NCBI GenBank assembly: GCA_017481265.1
Contig: JAFUPK010000158.1
Location: 1 to 41,297, forward strand
Direction: 5' to 3'
DNA length: 41,297 nucleotides
Source of the DNA: Clostridia bacterium
GTDB taxonomy: Bacteria > Bacillota > Clostridia > Oscillospirales > CAG-272
Position numbers and translations under genes: made by a program. Below, piece after piece: positions 17,024 to 24,305 of the stretch. Under the pieces are notes generated by a model. The model searched no databases. It saw only the letters and a list, made by a program, of their open reading frames with translations, and was not told the DNA's origin. Position 1 is the first letter of the stretch, and every line of letters starts with the position of its first letter.

Positions 17024-18517
17024 ATGAAGATCATCATAAACGGTAATGTTAAGCCGTATTATATACAGATGCTTGTGATGCTCTATTTCCCGGGTGAAAG
17101 GTTTCCCGAGGATGATGCTTCCGATGACGGAAGGCTTTGCGAAATATCTGTTCTTTCCGATGATACGGGTACGGATGCAGGTGCCAGTGTAAAAGCTGAC
17201 GGCAAAAAAGCCAATGGAGCATCCCGTCTTCCACACGGCATTTTCCCTGAAGAAAAAGAGGCTCAGTATGCCGCAGGTGCGGCACTTCTGGAGGCATTTA
17301 CTGCGCTGACGGGTCACACGCCCCCTTGGGGAATGCTCACGGGAGTAAGGCCTGCAAAGCTTGCTCTTGATCTGCTCGATAAGGGGTATTCCGCAGAGGA
17401 AGCAGTAACATTCTTTACTGAAGTGTATAAGGCAGCTAAAGACAAAGCTGTGCTTGCCACTACGACGGCTGAGTCATCAAAGCGCATCGTGACCGAAGAC
17501 AGACGCAGGGAATGCAGTCTCTACATAGCCATTCCTTTTTGCCCCACAAGGTGCTCATATTGTTCATTTGTGTCCTACACATCTCCGAAGCTTCTTGCTA
17601 TGATCCCGGATTATCTTGAAGTGCTTGTGGAGGACGTTAAGCACAGCCTCCGTATGATAGATTCTCTCGGACTTCGTCTTGCAAGTATCTATATCGGCGG
17701 AGGAACACCTACGGTCTTAAGCGCATCACAGCTTGAGGCGCTTCTTGCCGCATTGCAGAATGTTTCTCATGGTGTAGATGAATTCACCCTCGAAGCCGGG
17801 CGCCCCGATACGATCACTGATGAAAAGCTACACATTGCCAAGATCTATGGAGCGACTCGTGTCAGCGTGAATACTCAGACTCTTAACGAGGCGGTACTTC
17901 GTAATATCGGCAGAAGCCATACCACGGACGATTTTTTCAAAGCATATTCGCTTGCTTGCAAGCATGGCTTCCGCGATATAAATGTTGACCTTATCGCGGG
18001 ACTCCCCGGTGATACAGTTGAAAGCTTTATGGATTCCGTTGACCGTGTTTGTGCTCTCGATCCAACTAATATTACCGTCCATGCATTCAGCGTAAAAAAG
18101 TCTGCTGAAATGAAGACCTCGGGACTTGATGTCTATGACCGTGACGGAGAGATAGCCGGTGAGAGCGTAAGATATTCTGGACAAAAGCTCCTGTCGTCAG
18201 GGTATATTCCGTATTATATGTACAGACAGAAAAATACGGTGGGTAATCTTGAAAATGTAGGGTACTCGCGTCTGGGTCATGAGGGACTTTATAACATATT
18301 TATGATGGACGAGATACATACCGTCTTTGCTTGCGGTGCATCATCCGTAACGAAGCTTGTGGGCGAAAATGAGAAAGGCGAGACAATAATAAACCGTCTT
18401 TTTGAGCCAAAGTATCCTTATGAATATCTCCGTTCCTCCGCTGATGAACGCACGGCTCACAGGGAAGAGATATTAAGAACCGCAAAGGCGTTTTACAGCA
18501 CCTATGGTATAAAGTAA
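17024..18517 (+). CDS. hemZ: Radical SAM coproporphyrinogen dehydrogenase-like protein HemZ
   Basis: A 497-residue radical SAM protein of the HemZ family. An N-terminal ~160-residue region with GVRPAKLALDLL precedes the radical SAM core, which begins with YIAIPFCPTRCSYCSF (CxxxCxxC for the 4Fe-4S cluster, ~residues 168-183) and continues with YIGGGTPT and FTLEAGRPDTI. HemN-type enzymes decarboxylate coproporphyrinogen III without oxygen; for HemZ this activity is inferred by similarity. No other haem genes lie nearby, so another substrate is possible. It starts 14 bp after dtd. Confidence 0.9.
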   Translation: MKIIINGNVKPYYIQMLVMLYFPGERFPEDDASDDGRLCEISVLSDDTGTDAGASVKADGKKANGASRLPHGIFPEEKEAQYAAGAALLEAFTALTGHTPPWGMLTGVRPAKLALDLLDKGYSAEEAVTFFTEVYKAAKDKAVLATTTAESSKRIVTEDRRRECSLYIAIPFCPTRCSYCSFVSYTSPKLLAMIPDYLEVLVEDVKHSLRMIDSLGLRLASIYIGGGTPTVLSASQLEALLAALQNVSHGVDEFTLEAGRPDTITDEKLHIAKIYGATRVSVNTQTLNEAVLRNIGRSHTTDDFFKAYSLACKHGFRDINVDLIAGLPGDTVESFMDSVDRVCALDPTNITVHAFSVKKSAEMKTSGLDVYDRDGEIAGESVRYSGQKLLSSGYIPYYMYRQKNTVGNLENVGYSRLGHEGLYNIFMMDEIHTVFACGASSVTKLVGENEKGETIINRLFEPKYPYEYLRSSADERTAHREEILRTAKAFYSTYGIK

Positions 18518-18549
18518 GTTACACATCAAATGAAACAAGGAGGTCGTCA

Positions 18550-19458
18550 ATGAAGCTTATTTGTAAGGTAGTAAAAAGTATCGATGAGGCTGAAGCATTT
18601 ATAGCCGTATGTGAAAACGATTTCGAGAAAAGGCTCCGTGCTGCGGCGCATAATGCGCTGTCTCGCGGCGGCAGATTTATCACGCTTTCCGGCCCTACCT
18701 GCTCCGGAAAGACAACAACAGCTGCCATGCTTGTTGATGAGCTTAGTCTTGCCGGTCGACGTGCTGTTGTCATCTCAATCGATGATTTTTATCTTGATGA
18801 CCTCCATTTTAAGACAGATAATGAAGGCAAGCTTGATTTCGATTCAGTAAAGACCATTGATCTTGAGTGCCTTTCACGTGTGGTTGAGGCTTTGCGTAAG
18901 GGCGAAAGTGCCGAGGTACCTATCTTTGATTTCTACTCAGGAAGAAGAAGCGGATACAGAACCGTTGTACCTGAGGATAATGACGTATATATCTTTGAAG
19001 GCATACAGGCTGTGTATCCGGAGGTAACAACACTTTTTGGTGACAGATATACCTCAGTGTTTATCTGCGTTTACGATGACGTAATGTTCAACGGCGTATA
19101 TTTCTCGGCAAGCGAGATACGCCTGCTTCGCCGGATCGTTCGCGATTCTGTTTCCAGAAACACTTCTCCTGCAGAAACTTTGGCGTATTGGGACAATGTC
19201 CGTGAAAATGAGGAAGAGAACATTTTCCCCAATGCTGATAATCCGCACGTGTGTATAGATTCGTTTCTCATGTATGAGCTGTTTGTTATTGCTCCCATTG
19301 CATATGAGAAGCTTTTATCCGTAAGTGCGACAGATTCGGGATATGCTCTTGCAAACAGCCTGCTTCTCCGTCTTGCCAAGATTGACGGAACTCATTTTAA
19401 CAGCTCTCTTGTGCCGAAGGATTCTCTTTTCAGGGAGTTTGTCGGCTCGGATATGTGA
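18550..19458 (+). CDS. Uridine kinase-like nucleoside kinase (PRK/Udk family)
   Basis: A 302-residue P-loop kinase of the phosphoribulokinase/uridine kinase superfamily. The Walker A motif is SGPTCSGKTTTA (~residues 38-49), SIDDFYLDDL (~76-85) is the characteristic substrate/Walker B segment, and FEGIQAVYPEV (~142-152) the downstream strand. Many clostridial relatives carry an N-terminal TGS or threonyl-tRNA synthetase-like region; here only ~35 residues precede the kinase. The ATG at 18550 has AAGGAGG seven bases upstream. The substrate (uridine, cytidine or another alcohol) is not determined. Confidence 0.85.
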   Translation: MKLICKVVKSIDEAEAFIAVCENDFEKRLRAAAHNALSRGGRFITLSGPTCSGKTTTAAMLVDELSLAGRRAVVISIDDFYLDDLHFKTDNEGKLDFDSVKTIDLECLSRVVEALRKGESAEVPIFDFYSGRRSGYRTVVPEDNDVYIFEGIQAVYPEVTTLFGDRYTSVFICVYDDVMFNGVYFSASEIRLLRRIVRDSVSRNTSPAETLAYWDNVRENEEENIFPNADNPHVCIDSFLMYELFVIAPIAYEKLLSVSATDSGYALANSLLLRLAKIDGTHFNSSLVPKDSLFREFVGSDM

Positions 19459-19481
19459 ATTAAAGTAATTTGTGAGGTTTT

Positions 19482-21656
19482 ATGGAAAACAAAAAGAATA
19501 AAAACAGTACGAAGCTGTTCTTTGCGGGAGTCCTTGTACTGACTATATCAAATCTTATAATTAAGGCGATCGGAGTCCTCTTCAAGATCCCCATGAATCA
19601 TATCGTAGGGGATCAGGGAATGGGCTACTACAGCTCTGCATATACCATATACACCTTCTTCTATATGGTCTCCACAGCAGGACTTCCTGTGGCTATATCT
19701 CTGCTTGTGTCGGAGAACCGTGCAAAGGGTAAGCTCAATCAGGTAAAAAAGGTATTCAAGATCGCAATGTTACTGTTTCTTGCGGTCGGTATCATCGGTA
19801 CTGCAGTCATGTTCTTCGGAGCCCATGGATTTGCGTCCCTTCTTAAAGCTGAGCCCACGTACTTCTGTATCATTGCGATAGCTCCTACTTTGTTCTTTAT
19901 CTGCCTTTCAAGCGCGCTTCGCGGATATTTCCAAGGGTATCAGTCCATGCTTCCCGTGGCAATATCTCAGCTTATCGAGGCTCTCTGTAAGCTTTTCCTC
20001 GGTATAGCTTTTGCTACATATGCTCTTAATAAGTACGGAAGCGGAAAGGAGACCATCCACTACGTAGCCGGATATGCGGTTCTCGGACTCACCATCGGTG
20101 CCGGTCTCGGTATGATCTTCCTCATGCTCTCAAAGCTGTTCTTTAAGAGCGAGAGATATGATGCAGAGTACATTGAGGTTTCGGGAATCAATGAAGAGAC
20201 AGATTCATCTAAGTCGATCCTAAAGCGTATTGCACTTATAGCACTGCCCGTAACTGTCAGTGCGTCTGTAATGAGCCTTACAAACCTCATTGATATGGCA
20301 CTCATCCAGAGACTTCTTCAGTCCTTCAGGGGTATGACAGAAGCTCAGGCAACATCAGTATACGGAAACTATACTTCTCTTTGTGTGCCGCTCTTTAACC
20401 TGCCGCCTTATCTTATCTACCCCATTTCATATTCCATCGTTCCTATGATAAAAACAGCAGTAGCATCGGGTGATAAGAAAAGAGCACAGCTCGTTATGGA
20501 AAGCTCCCTGCGCGTTGCCGTTCTTATAGGTATTCCTTGCGGACTTGGTATGGCGGCTCTCGCAAAGCCTATACTCCATTTCTTTGGCTACCGTTACTGG
20601 TCGGTGGTTTCGGCAGCGCCCCTTCTTGCTATTCTCGCGCCTTCCACATTCTTTATTTGTGTCCTTTCCGTTTCAAATGCCATCCTTCAGGCTAACGGAT
20701 ACGAACGCAAGCCCGTTATCTCAATGCTTGCGGGAGCTGCGGTCAAAATTGCCACAAATACCGTTCTCATTCGCTTTATCGGTATGCCCGGAACTCCCAT
20801 CAGTACATTCCTTTGCTACCTTACCGCAACTGCGCTTAATATTTATTTCGTTGTAAAGCACGTAGGACTCAAGCTCAGATTTTCCCGAATCTTTGTCCGT
20901 CCCCTCGTCGCAGGTCTTATTTGTGCTGCTGTTGCCCTCGGTGTAAATACAGTGTCCTCTGAATTCCTTGCCCATGACGTTACATATGCTTATGAGCAGT
21001 CAGATGTCAACGGTGAGGCGTTTACTCTTACACACAGTGCAAAGAGTGCATATTTCCACGATGCTTCCTTTATGGATGACGGAACAGCAATTGATGTACG
21101 TGATGGAGTTAAGGTCATTCTCGCTGAGCACGAAAACGGCTTTGAGGAGACACTCAAAGCAAACGGCACCGCTGCAGTATATGAAGTCTATGACTTCGGA
21201 GATGACACATATGTTATCAGCGTGGATGCAGACGGAGCATATTACATTGACGGCGAAAAGTGTAACCTCACAAGTGCAAGCTCTGAGGATGCCGATCTTA
21301 CCGAGTATTCCGTTCCCGGGTCTGCTGTATCTATCGGTATAACCGAAAAGAGCGGTGAGCTTTCCGGATGTGTGACCGAGAGCTTTAAGTATGAGCTTGG
21401 CGATGATGAGCTGAAGCTTACATACCCCGGAAGAAACAATGGAAAGATGACATTAAAATGCGAGATCGACGGCGACAAGGCTGTGATTAACGATTCAGTT
21501 TCAAGAAGCGCCACCATCGTATCCATCGCTGCCGCAGCACTTGTGTACTTTATCGCAATTTTTGCTATACGCGCCATTACCGCTGATGATGTCAGACTTC
21601 TCCCAAAGGGTGCAAAGATCGAAAAACTTCTTAGAAAGGTCAAGCTTATCAAATAA
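19482..21656 (+). CDS. SpoVB/YabM-like polysaccharide flippase with large extracytoplasmic insertion
   Basis: A 724-residue multi-pass protein of the MVF/MOP exporter superfamily, the lipid-linked sugar flippase type that includes SpoVB and MurJ. About 13 membrane helices fill residues 1-495 (ISNLIIKAIGVLFKIPMNH, then MGYYSSAYTIYTFFY, are typical of SpoVB). Then ~175 hydrophilic, beta-strand- and Asp/Glu-rich residues (about 497-672, bases ~20970-21500) precede a final helix (ATIVSIAAAALVYFIAIF). Normal family members are ~500-550 residues long, so this domain is extra; by topology it should face outside. Placement before mazG, rqcP, yabP, yabQ and divIC matches Bacillus yabM. Confidence 0.9.
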   Translation: MENKKNKNSTKLFFAGVLVLTISNLIIKAIGVLFKIPMNHIVGDQGMGYYSSAYTIYTFFYMVSTAGLPVAISLLVSENRAKGKLNQVKKVFKIAMLLFLAVGIIGTAVMFFGAHGFASLLKAEPTYFCIIAIAPTLFFICLSSALRGYFQGYQSMLPVAISQLIEALCKLFLGIAFATYALNKYGSGKETIHYVAGYAVLGLTIGAGLGMIFLMLSKLFFKSERYDAEYIEVSGINEETDSSKSILKRIALIALPVTVSASVMSLTNLIDMALIQRLLQSFRGMTEAQATSVYGNYTSLCVPLFNLPPYLIYPISYSIVPMIKTAVASGDKKRAQLVMESSLRVAVLIGIPCGLGMAALAKPILHFFGYRYWSVVSAAPLLAILAPSTFFICVLSVSNAILQANGYERKPVISMLAGAAVKIATNTVLIRFIGMPGTPISTFLCYLTATALNIYFVVKHVGLKLRFSRIFVRPLVAGLICAAVALGVNTVSSEFLAHDVTYAYEQSDVNGEAFTLTHSAKSAYFHDASFMDDGTAIDVRDGVKVILAEHENGFEETLKANGTAAVYEVYDFGDDTYVISVDADGAYYIDGEKCNLTSASSEDADLTEYSVPGSAVSIGITEKSGELSGCVTESFKYELGDDELKLTYPGRNNGKMTLKCEIDGDKAVINDSVSRSATIVSIAAAALVYFIAIFAIRAITADDVRLLPKGAKIEKLLRKVKLIK

Positions 21657-21657
21657 A

Positions 21658-22368
21658 ATGAACAAAGCAGAAATTACCCGTATTACGGAAAAGGAAAGAT
21701 ATAATATTGATGACCTCAGAGCAGTTTTCGCTTATCTTAGAGGCGAGAACGGATGCCCTTGGGACAGAGTACAAACTCATGAGACTATCCGCAAGGATCT
21801 CATTGAAGAGACCTATGAGGTGATCGAAGCAATAGATAACGGTGACTCGACTCTTATGCGCGAGGAGCTTGGTGATCTTCTGCTTCAGGTCGTGTTTCAT
21901 GCAGGCATCGAGGAGGAGGCCGGCAGATTTAACCTCGACGATGTTATAAACGATCTCACTTATAAGCTCATCAGTCGGCATACTCACGTCTTCGGCGATA
22001 CCGAGGCTGACGATCCGGATAAGGCGATAGATGCTTGGGAGGCGGCTAAGAAGATAGAGAAAAAGGACAGAAAGACGGTCATAGATTCAATGAATGCCGT
22101 GCCTCCCGCACTTCCTGCACTCATGAGGGGGCAGAAGGTCATCAAAAAAGCAACGAAGGATGGATTTGATGCTGCGGAACTTGCCAAAAACGGCGCCGAT
22201 TCTCTGCGTACACTTGCTGACATGATCGAAGGGAAGTGCAGTGTGGATAATACCGCACCAATATCTGAAAGCTTAATGACGGTCTGTGCATATGCTCAGC
22301 TTAACGGCGCGGACAGTGAAGAGCTTTTGACAAAACACATTACAAAATTCATTGAATCATATAAATAA
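21658..22368 (+). CDS. mazG: Nucleoside triphosphate pyrophosphohydrolase MazG
   Basis: A 236-residue all-alpha enzyme that hydrolyses (d)NTPs to monophosphates, cleaning the nucleotide pool and, in some bacteria, lowering (p)ppGpp. ENGCPWDRVQTHETIRKDLIEE is the usual substrate-binding start (cited in part), followed by the metal motifs EETYEVIEAID and EELGDLLLQVVFH (EExxE...ExxD). ISRHTHVFGD is another family mark. In Bacillus the equivalent YabN has an extra N-terminal methylase domain, absent here. The ATG at 21658 is one base after the flippase stop codon; the reading frame extends upstream but has no match there. Confidence 0.94.
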   Translation: MNKAEITRITEKERYNIDDLRAVFAYLRGENGCPWDRVQTHETIRKDLIEETYEVIEAIDNGDSTLMREELGDLLLQVVFHAGIEEEAGRFNLDDVINDLTYKLISRHTHVFGDTEADDPDKAIDAWEAAKKIEKKDRKTVIDSMNAVPPALPALMRGQKVIKKATKDGFDAAELAKNGADSLRTLADMIEGKCSVDNTAPISESLMTVCAYAQLNGADSEELLTKHITKFIESYK

Positions 22369-22402
22369 AAAATAAAAAATCTCAAAAAAAGCAGAAATCC
22401 TA

Positions 22403-22431
22403 TTGCATATTGTCCATAAAGATGATATACT
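22403..22431 (+). promoter_or_regulatory. Sigma-A promoter for the HU gene
   Basis: TTGCAT (22403-22408), 17-bp spacer, TATACT (22426-22431), in the 103-bp gap between mazG and the HU gene. It would allow high separate expression of HU. Confidence 0.7.
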
Positions 22432-22471
22432 ATGTTAAACCCCAAAATTTTGTGTAAAGGAAGATTTAACA

Positions 22472-22747
22472 ATGAACAGAACACAGTTGATCAGCGCAGT
22501 TGCTGAAAAGACCGGACTTAAAAAGAAGGATGCAGAGACTGCAGTAGCAGCTGTACTTGACGCAGTAGAGGCTTCTCTTGTTGCCGGTGAGAAGGTTCAG
22601 CTCTTCGGCTTCGGAAACTTCAGCGTGGAGGAGAGAGCAGCTCGCCAGGGTAGAAATCCCGCTACAGGCGAGACTATCACTATTCCCGCTTCCAAGCAGA
22701 TCAAGTTTGCTCCCGCATCCGTTCTCAAGGCAAAGGTTAACGGCTGA
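22472..22747 (+). CDS. hup: HU family DNA-binding protein
   Basis: A 91-residue nucleoid protein that binds and bends DNA as a dimer. The sequence is typical of HU from start to end: MNRTQLISAVAEKTGLKKKD helices, GFGNFSVEERAARQGRNPATG beta-arm region (cited in part) with the intercalating Pro of RNPATG, and the C-terminal ASVLKAKVNG. It has its own promoter and an AAGGAAG site before the ATG. It sits between mazG and rqcP, where the Bacillus yabN-yabO order has no such gene. Confidence 0.97.
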   Translation: MNRTQLISAVAEKTGLKKKDAETAVAAVLDAVEASLVAGEKVQLFGFGNFSVEERAARQGRNPATGETITIPASKQIKFAPASVLKAKVNG

Positions 22748-22779
22748 GCATCGTTTGCAGATGACGTCGGAGGATCAGT

Positions 22780-23025
22780 ATGAGACTTGATAAATATTTG
22801 AAGGTCACCCGTATAATCAAAAGACGCACCGTGGCCAACGACGCTTGTGATACCGAACACGTAGAGGTTAACGGCAGACGGGCGAAGGCTTCCTATGACG
22901 TCAAGGAAAACGATGTGGTAAGGATCACGTTCGGAGAAAAAACATTAACCTTCAGGGTCCTTGCTGTAAAGGAACACGTCCCCAAGGGCGATGCTTCCTC
23001 ACTTTATGAGATAATTGACGAATAG
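22780..23025 (+). CDS. rqcP: S4-domain RNA-binding protein RqcP (YabO)
   Basis: An 81-residue protein that is essentially one S4 RNA-binding domain (MRLDKYLKVTRIIKRRTVAN, EVNGRRAKASYDVKENDVVRI). Its Bacillus counterpart, RqcP (YabO), works with RqcH in ribosome-associated quality control by adding alanine tails to stalled nascent chains. The synteny mazG-(hup)-rqcP-yabP-yabQ-divIC supports this identity over other small S4 proteins. It starts 32 bp after the HU gene with GGAGG upstream and probably shares its transcript. Confidence 0.92.
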   Translation: MRLDKYLKVTRIIKRRTVANDACDTEHVEVNGRRAKASYDVKENDVVRITFGEKTLTFRVLAVKEHVPKGDASSLYEIIDE

Positions 23026-23030
23026 ATTCG

Positions 23031-23059
23031 GAATAATATTCATATGCCGCTCATACAAT
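23031..23059 (+). promoter_or_regulatory. Candidate sigma-E promoter for yabP
   Basis: GAATAAT (23031-23037; six of seven bases of a kmATATT-like -35), 14-bp spacer, CATACAAT (23052-23059; full match to a CATACAnT-like -10). The mother-cell sigma factor SigE is encoded in this window, and yabP is a sporulation gene. Transcription would start near 23066. Confidence 0.65.
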
Positions 23060-23090
23060 TGAAAAAAACATTGGGAGCGGCATATGAATA
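23037..23090 (+). promoter_or_regulatory. RBS- and start-codon-sequestering hairpin at yabP
   Basis: Perfect 16-bp inverted repeat: 23037-23052 pairs with 23075-23090, loop of 22 nt. The right arm contains the yabP ATG (23084-23086) and most of its GGGAG ribosome binding site (23073-23077). The left arm lies between the -35 and -10 of the candidate sigma-E promoter, so it is present in read-through RNA but absent from sigma-E RNA. No T-run follows, so it is not a terminator. Confidence 0.7.
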
Positions 23091-23359
23091 ACGATTCCTA
23101 TAAAGAACAAAGCGTATTTTTAACTGACAGGTCAAAGCTTGAGCTTACGGGCATATGTGACGTGGAAAGCTTTACCGACACATCTGTCATAGCTGTTTCG
23201 GTTCTCGGAAACATCTCCATTGAAGGGGAAGAGATAAAGATCGAAAGCTTCAGCGTTGAGTCCGGACGTCTTGTGATCGTGGGAAAGTTTGATTCATTCT
23301 GCTATTTCGGCAAACAGACGAAAAAACGCAGACTGTTTTCATCCCGTGCAGAAGATTAA
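23084..23359 (+). CDS. yabP: Sporulation protein YabP
   Basis: A 91-residue soluble protein of the YabP/YqfC family: SKLELTGICDVESFTDTSVIAVSVLGNISIEG is the conserved core (cited in part, residues ~17-48), followed by IESFSVESGRLVIVGKFDSF. The family is confined to spore formers and is needed in the mother cell; the molecular role is unknown. It stands in the same place as in Bacillus (after rqcP, before yabQ), two bases before yabQ. Its start codon lies within a strong hairpin and behind a sigma-E-type promoter. Confidence 0.93.
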   Translation: MNNDSYKEQSVFLTDRSKLELTGICDVESFTDTSVIAVSVLGNISIEGEEIKIESFSVESGRLVIVGKFDSFCYFGKQTKKRRLFSSRAED

Positions 23360-23361
23360 GT

Positions 23362-23898
23362 ATGGAAGTATACATCTCCGATCAGCTCAGAGCCTGTGCC
23401 GCATTTGCTGTCCTTGGCTTAGTAAGCTGTGCAGTATATGATATTTTGCGTACGCTGAGAGTAATGATATTCTGCGGGAACGAATCGAGGTCACCGATAA
23501 AATGGATTGGCAGATTTCTTGATCTTTGCTTTGATCTCTTATTTATGACCTTTGTTTCGATATCATTTACGGTTCTTGCTTATTGCTATTCTTATGGTAA
23601 AGTCAGATGGTTCGGGTATGCTTGCTTTGCCGTATGCTTTGTACTTTACAGAATTACCGTCTCAAGGCTTTACAGATCGACACTTCTAACCGTTTTTTTA
23701 AAAGGCAAGAAGCTTGCCATTCATCTTGTGTTGCTGTGCGTAAGACCCGTAAAGCTAATGCTTCGCTTCACTTTAACAATTATATTTTGGGTATTTTCGA
23801 AAACGTTCGGAGTGCTTATACGAAATATCATTTCAGCAAGGGATAGATCCCGCTTGGAAAAGATACTTCCTGCTCTTGACGTTGACGTTAGGTTTTGA
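23362..23898 (+). CDS. yabQ: Sporulation membrane protein YabQ
   Basis: A 178-residue membrane protein with about four or five helices (for example AAFAVLGLVSCAVYDILRTL, LLFMTFVSISFTVLAYCYSYG, then residues ~78-100 and 125-150). YabQ-family proteins are needed for spore cortex formation in Bacillus and localise to forespore membranes. The identity rests on the N-terminal QLRACAAFAVLG...YDILR pattern, length and place between yabP and divIC. It begins two bases after the yabP stop, so expression is coupled to yabP and subject to the same control. Confidence 0.9.
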   Translation: MEVYISDQLRACAAFAVLGLVSCAVYDILRTLRVMIFCGNESRSPIKWIGRFLDLCFDLLFMTFVSISFTVLAYCYSYGKVRWFGYACFAVCFVLYRITVSRLYRSTLLTVFLKGKKLAIHLVLLCVRPVKLMLRFTLTIIFWVFSKTFGVLIRNIISARDRSRLEKILPALDVDVRF

Positions 23899-23922
23899 TT
23901 TCAGAAAGGCAGGTACGGTCCG

Positions 23923-24198
23923 ATGAACAAAATAACACGAAGCTTTATAGTCCGAATTGCATCGCTCCTTTTTGTAGCCTTTTGCTTTCTGACTATCATA
24001 AGGCTTCAATTTGAAAATAATGAGGTCAAGGCGCAAATAGAAGACATGAGTCAGCAGATAGCTGTAGAGTCGGACGCGTGTGAGGAGCTCAAGCGTCTTA
24101 GTGAACAGCCCTTTGACGATGATTATGTTGAGCAGGTCGCACGCGAAGAACTCGATTACCGCGATCCCGGCGAAATAATCTTTTACAACGATAATTGA
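23923..24198 (+). CDS. divIC: Septum formation initiator, DivIC/FtsB family
   Basis: A 91-residue bitopic division protein: short cytoplasmic N-terminus, one membrane helix (IASLLFVAFCFLTIIRLQF, ~residues 13-31), then a periplasm-side coiled coil (NNEVKAQIEDMSQQIAVESD, ~33-52) and the family's C-terminal DDYVEQVAREELDYRDPGEIIFY motif (cited by key part). DivIC works with FtsL and DivIB in the divisome. It follows yabQ as in Bacillus, with AGAAAGGCAGG before the ATG. Confidence 0.93.
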   Translation: MNKITRSFIVRIASLLFVAFCFLTIIRLQFENNEVKAQIEDMSQQIAVESDACEELKRLSEQPFDDDYVEQVAREELDYRDPGEIIFYNDN

Positions 24199-24251
24199 CT
24201 GCCTGAGAGCTCTTGCGATTTACCCTGTATTCAGGATTTTATAAACACTAC

Positions 24252-24295
24252 GGCGCGGTCGGACAGTTCAGTCTGAATACCGCGCCATTCTTTTT
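24252..24295 (+). terminator. Terminator after divIC
   Basis: GGCGCGGT (24252-24259) pairs with ACCGCGCC (24279-24286), with a smaller hairpin (GGACAG/CTG) inside and TTCTTTTT after it. It ends the long cdaA-to-divIC run. The RBS of the next gene starts immediately after the T-run. Confidence 0.85.
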
Positions 24296-24305
24296 GAGGT
24301 CATAT

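Noticed and set aside
21541..21657. N-terminal extension of mazG inside the flippase gene
   Set aside because: It overlaps the coding end of the flippase, has no match, and the MazG family starts near 21658.
23037..23090. Hairpin before yabP as a terminator of rqcP
   Set aside because: No T-run after the stem, and the right arm contains the yabP start codon.
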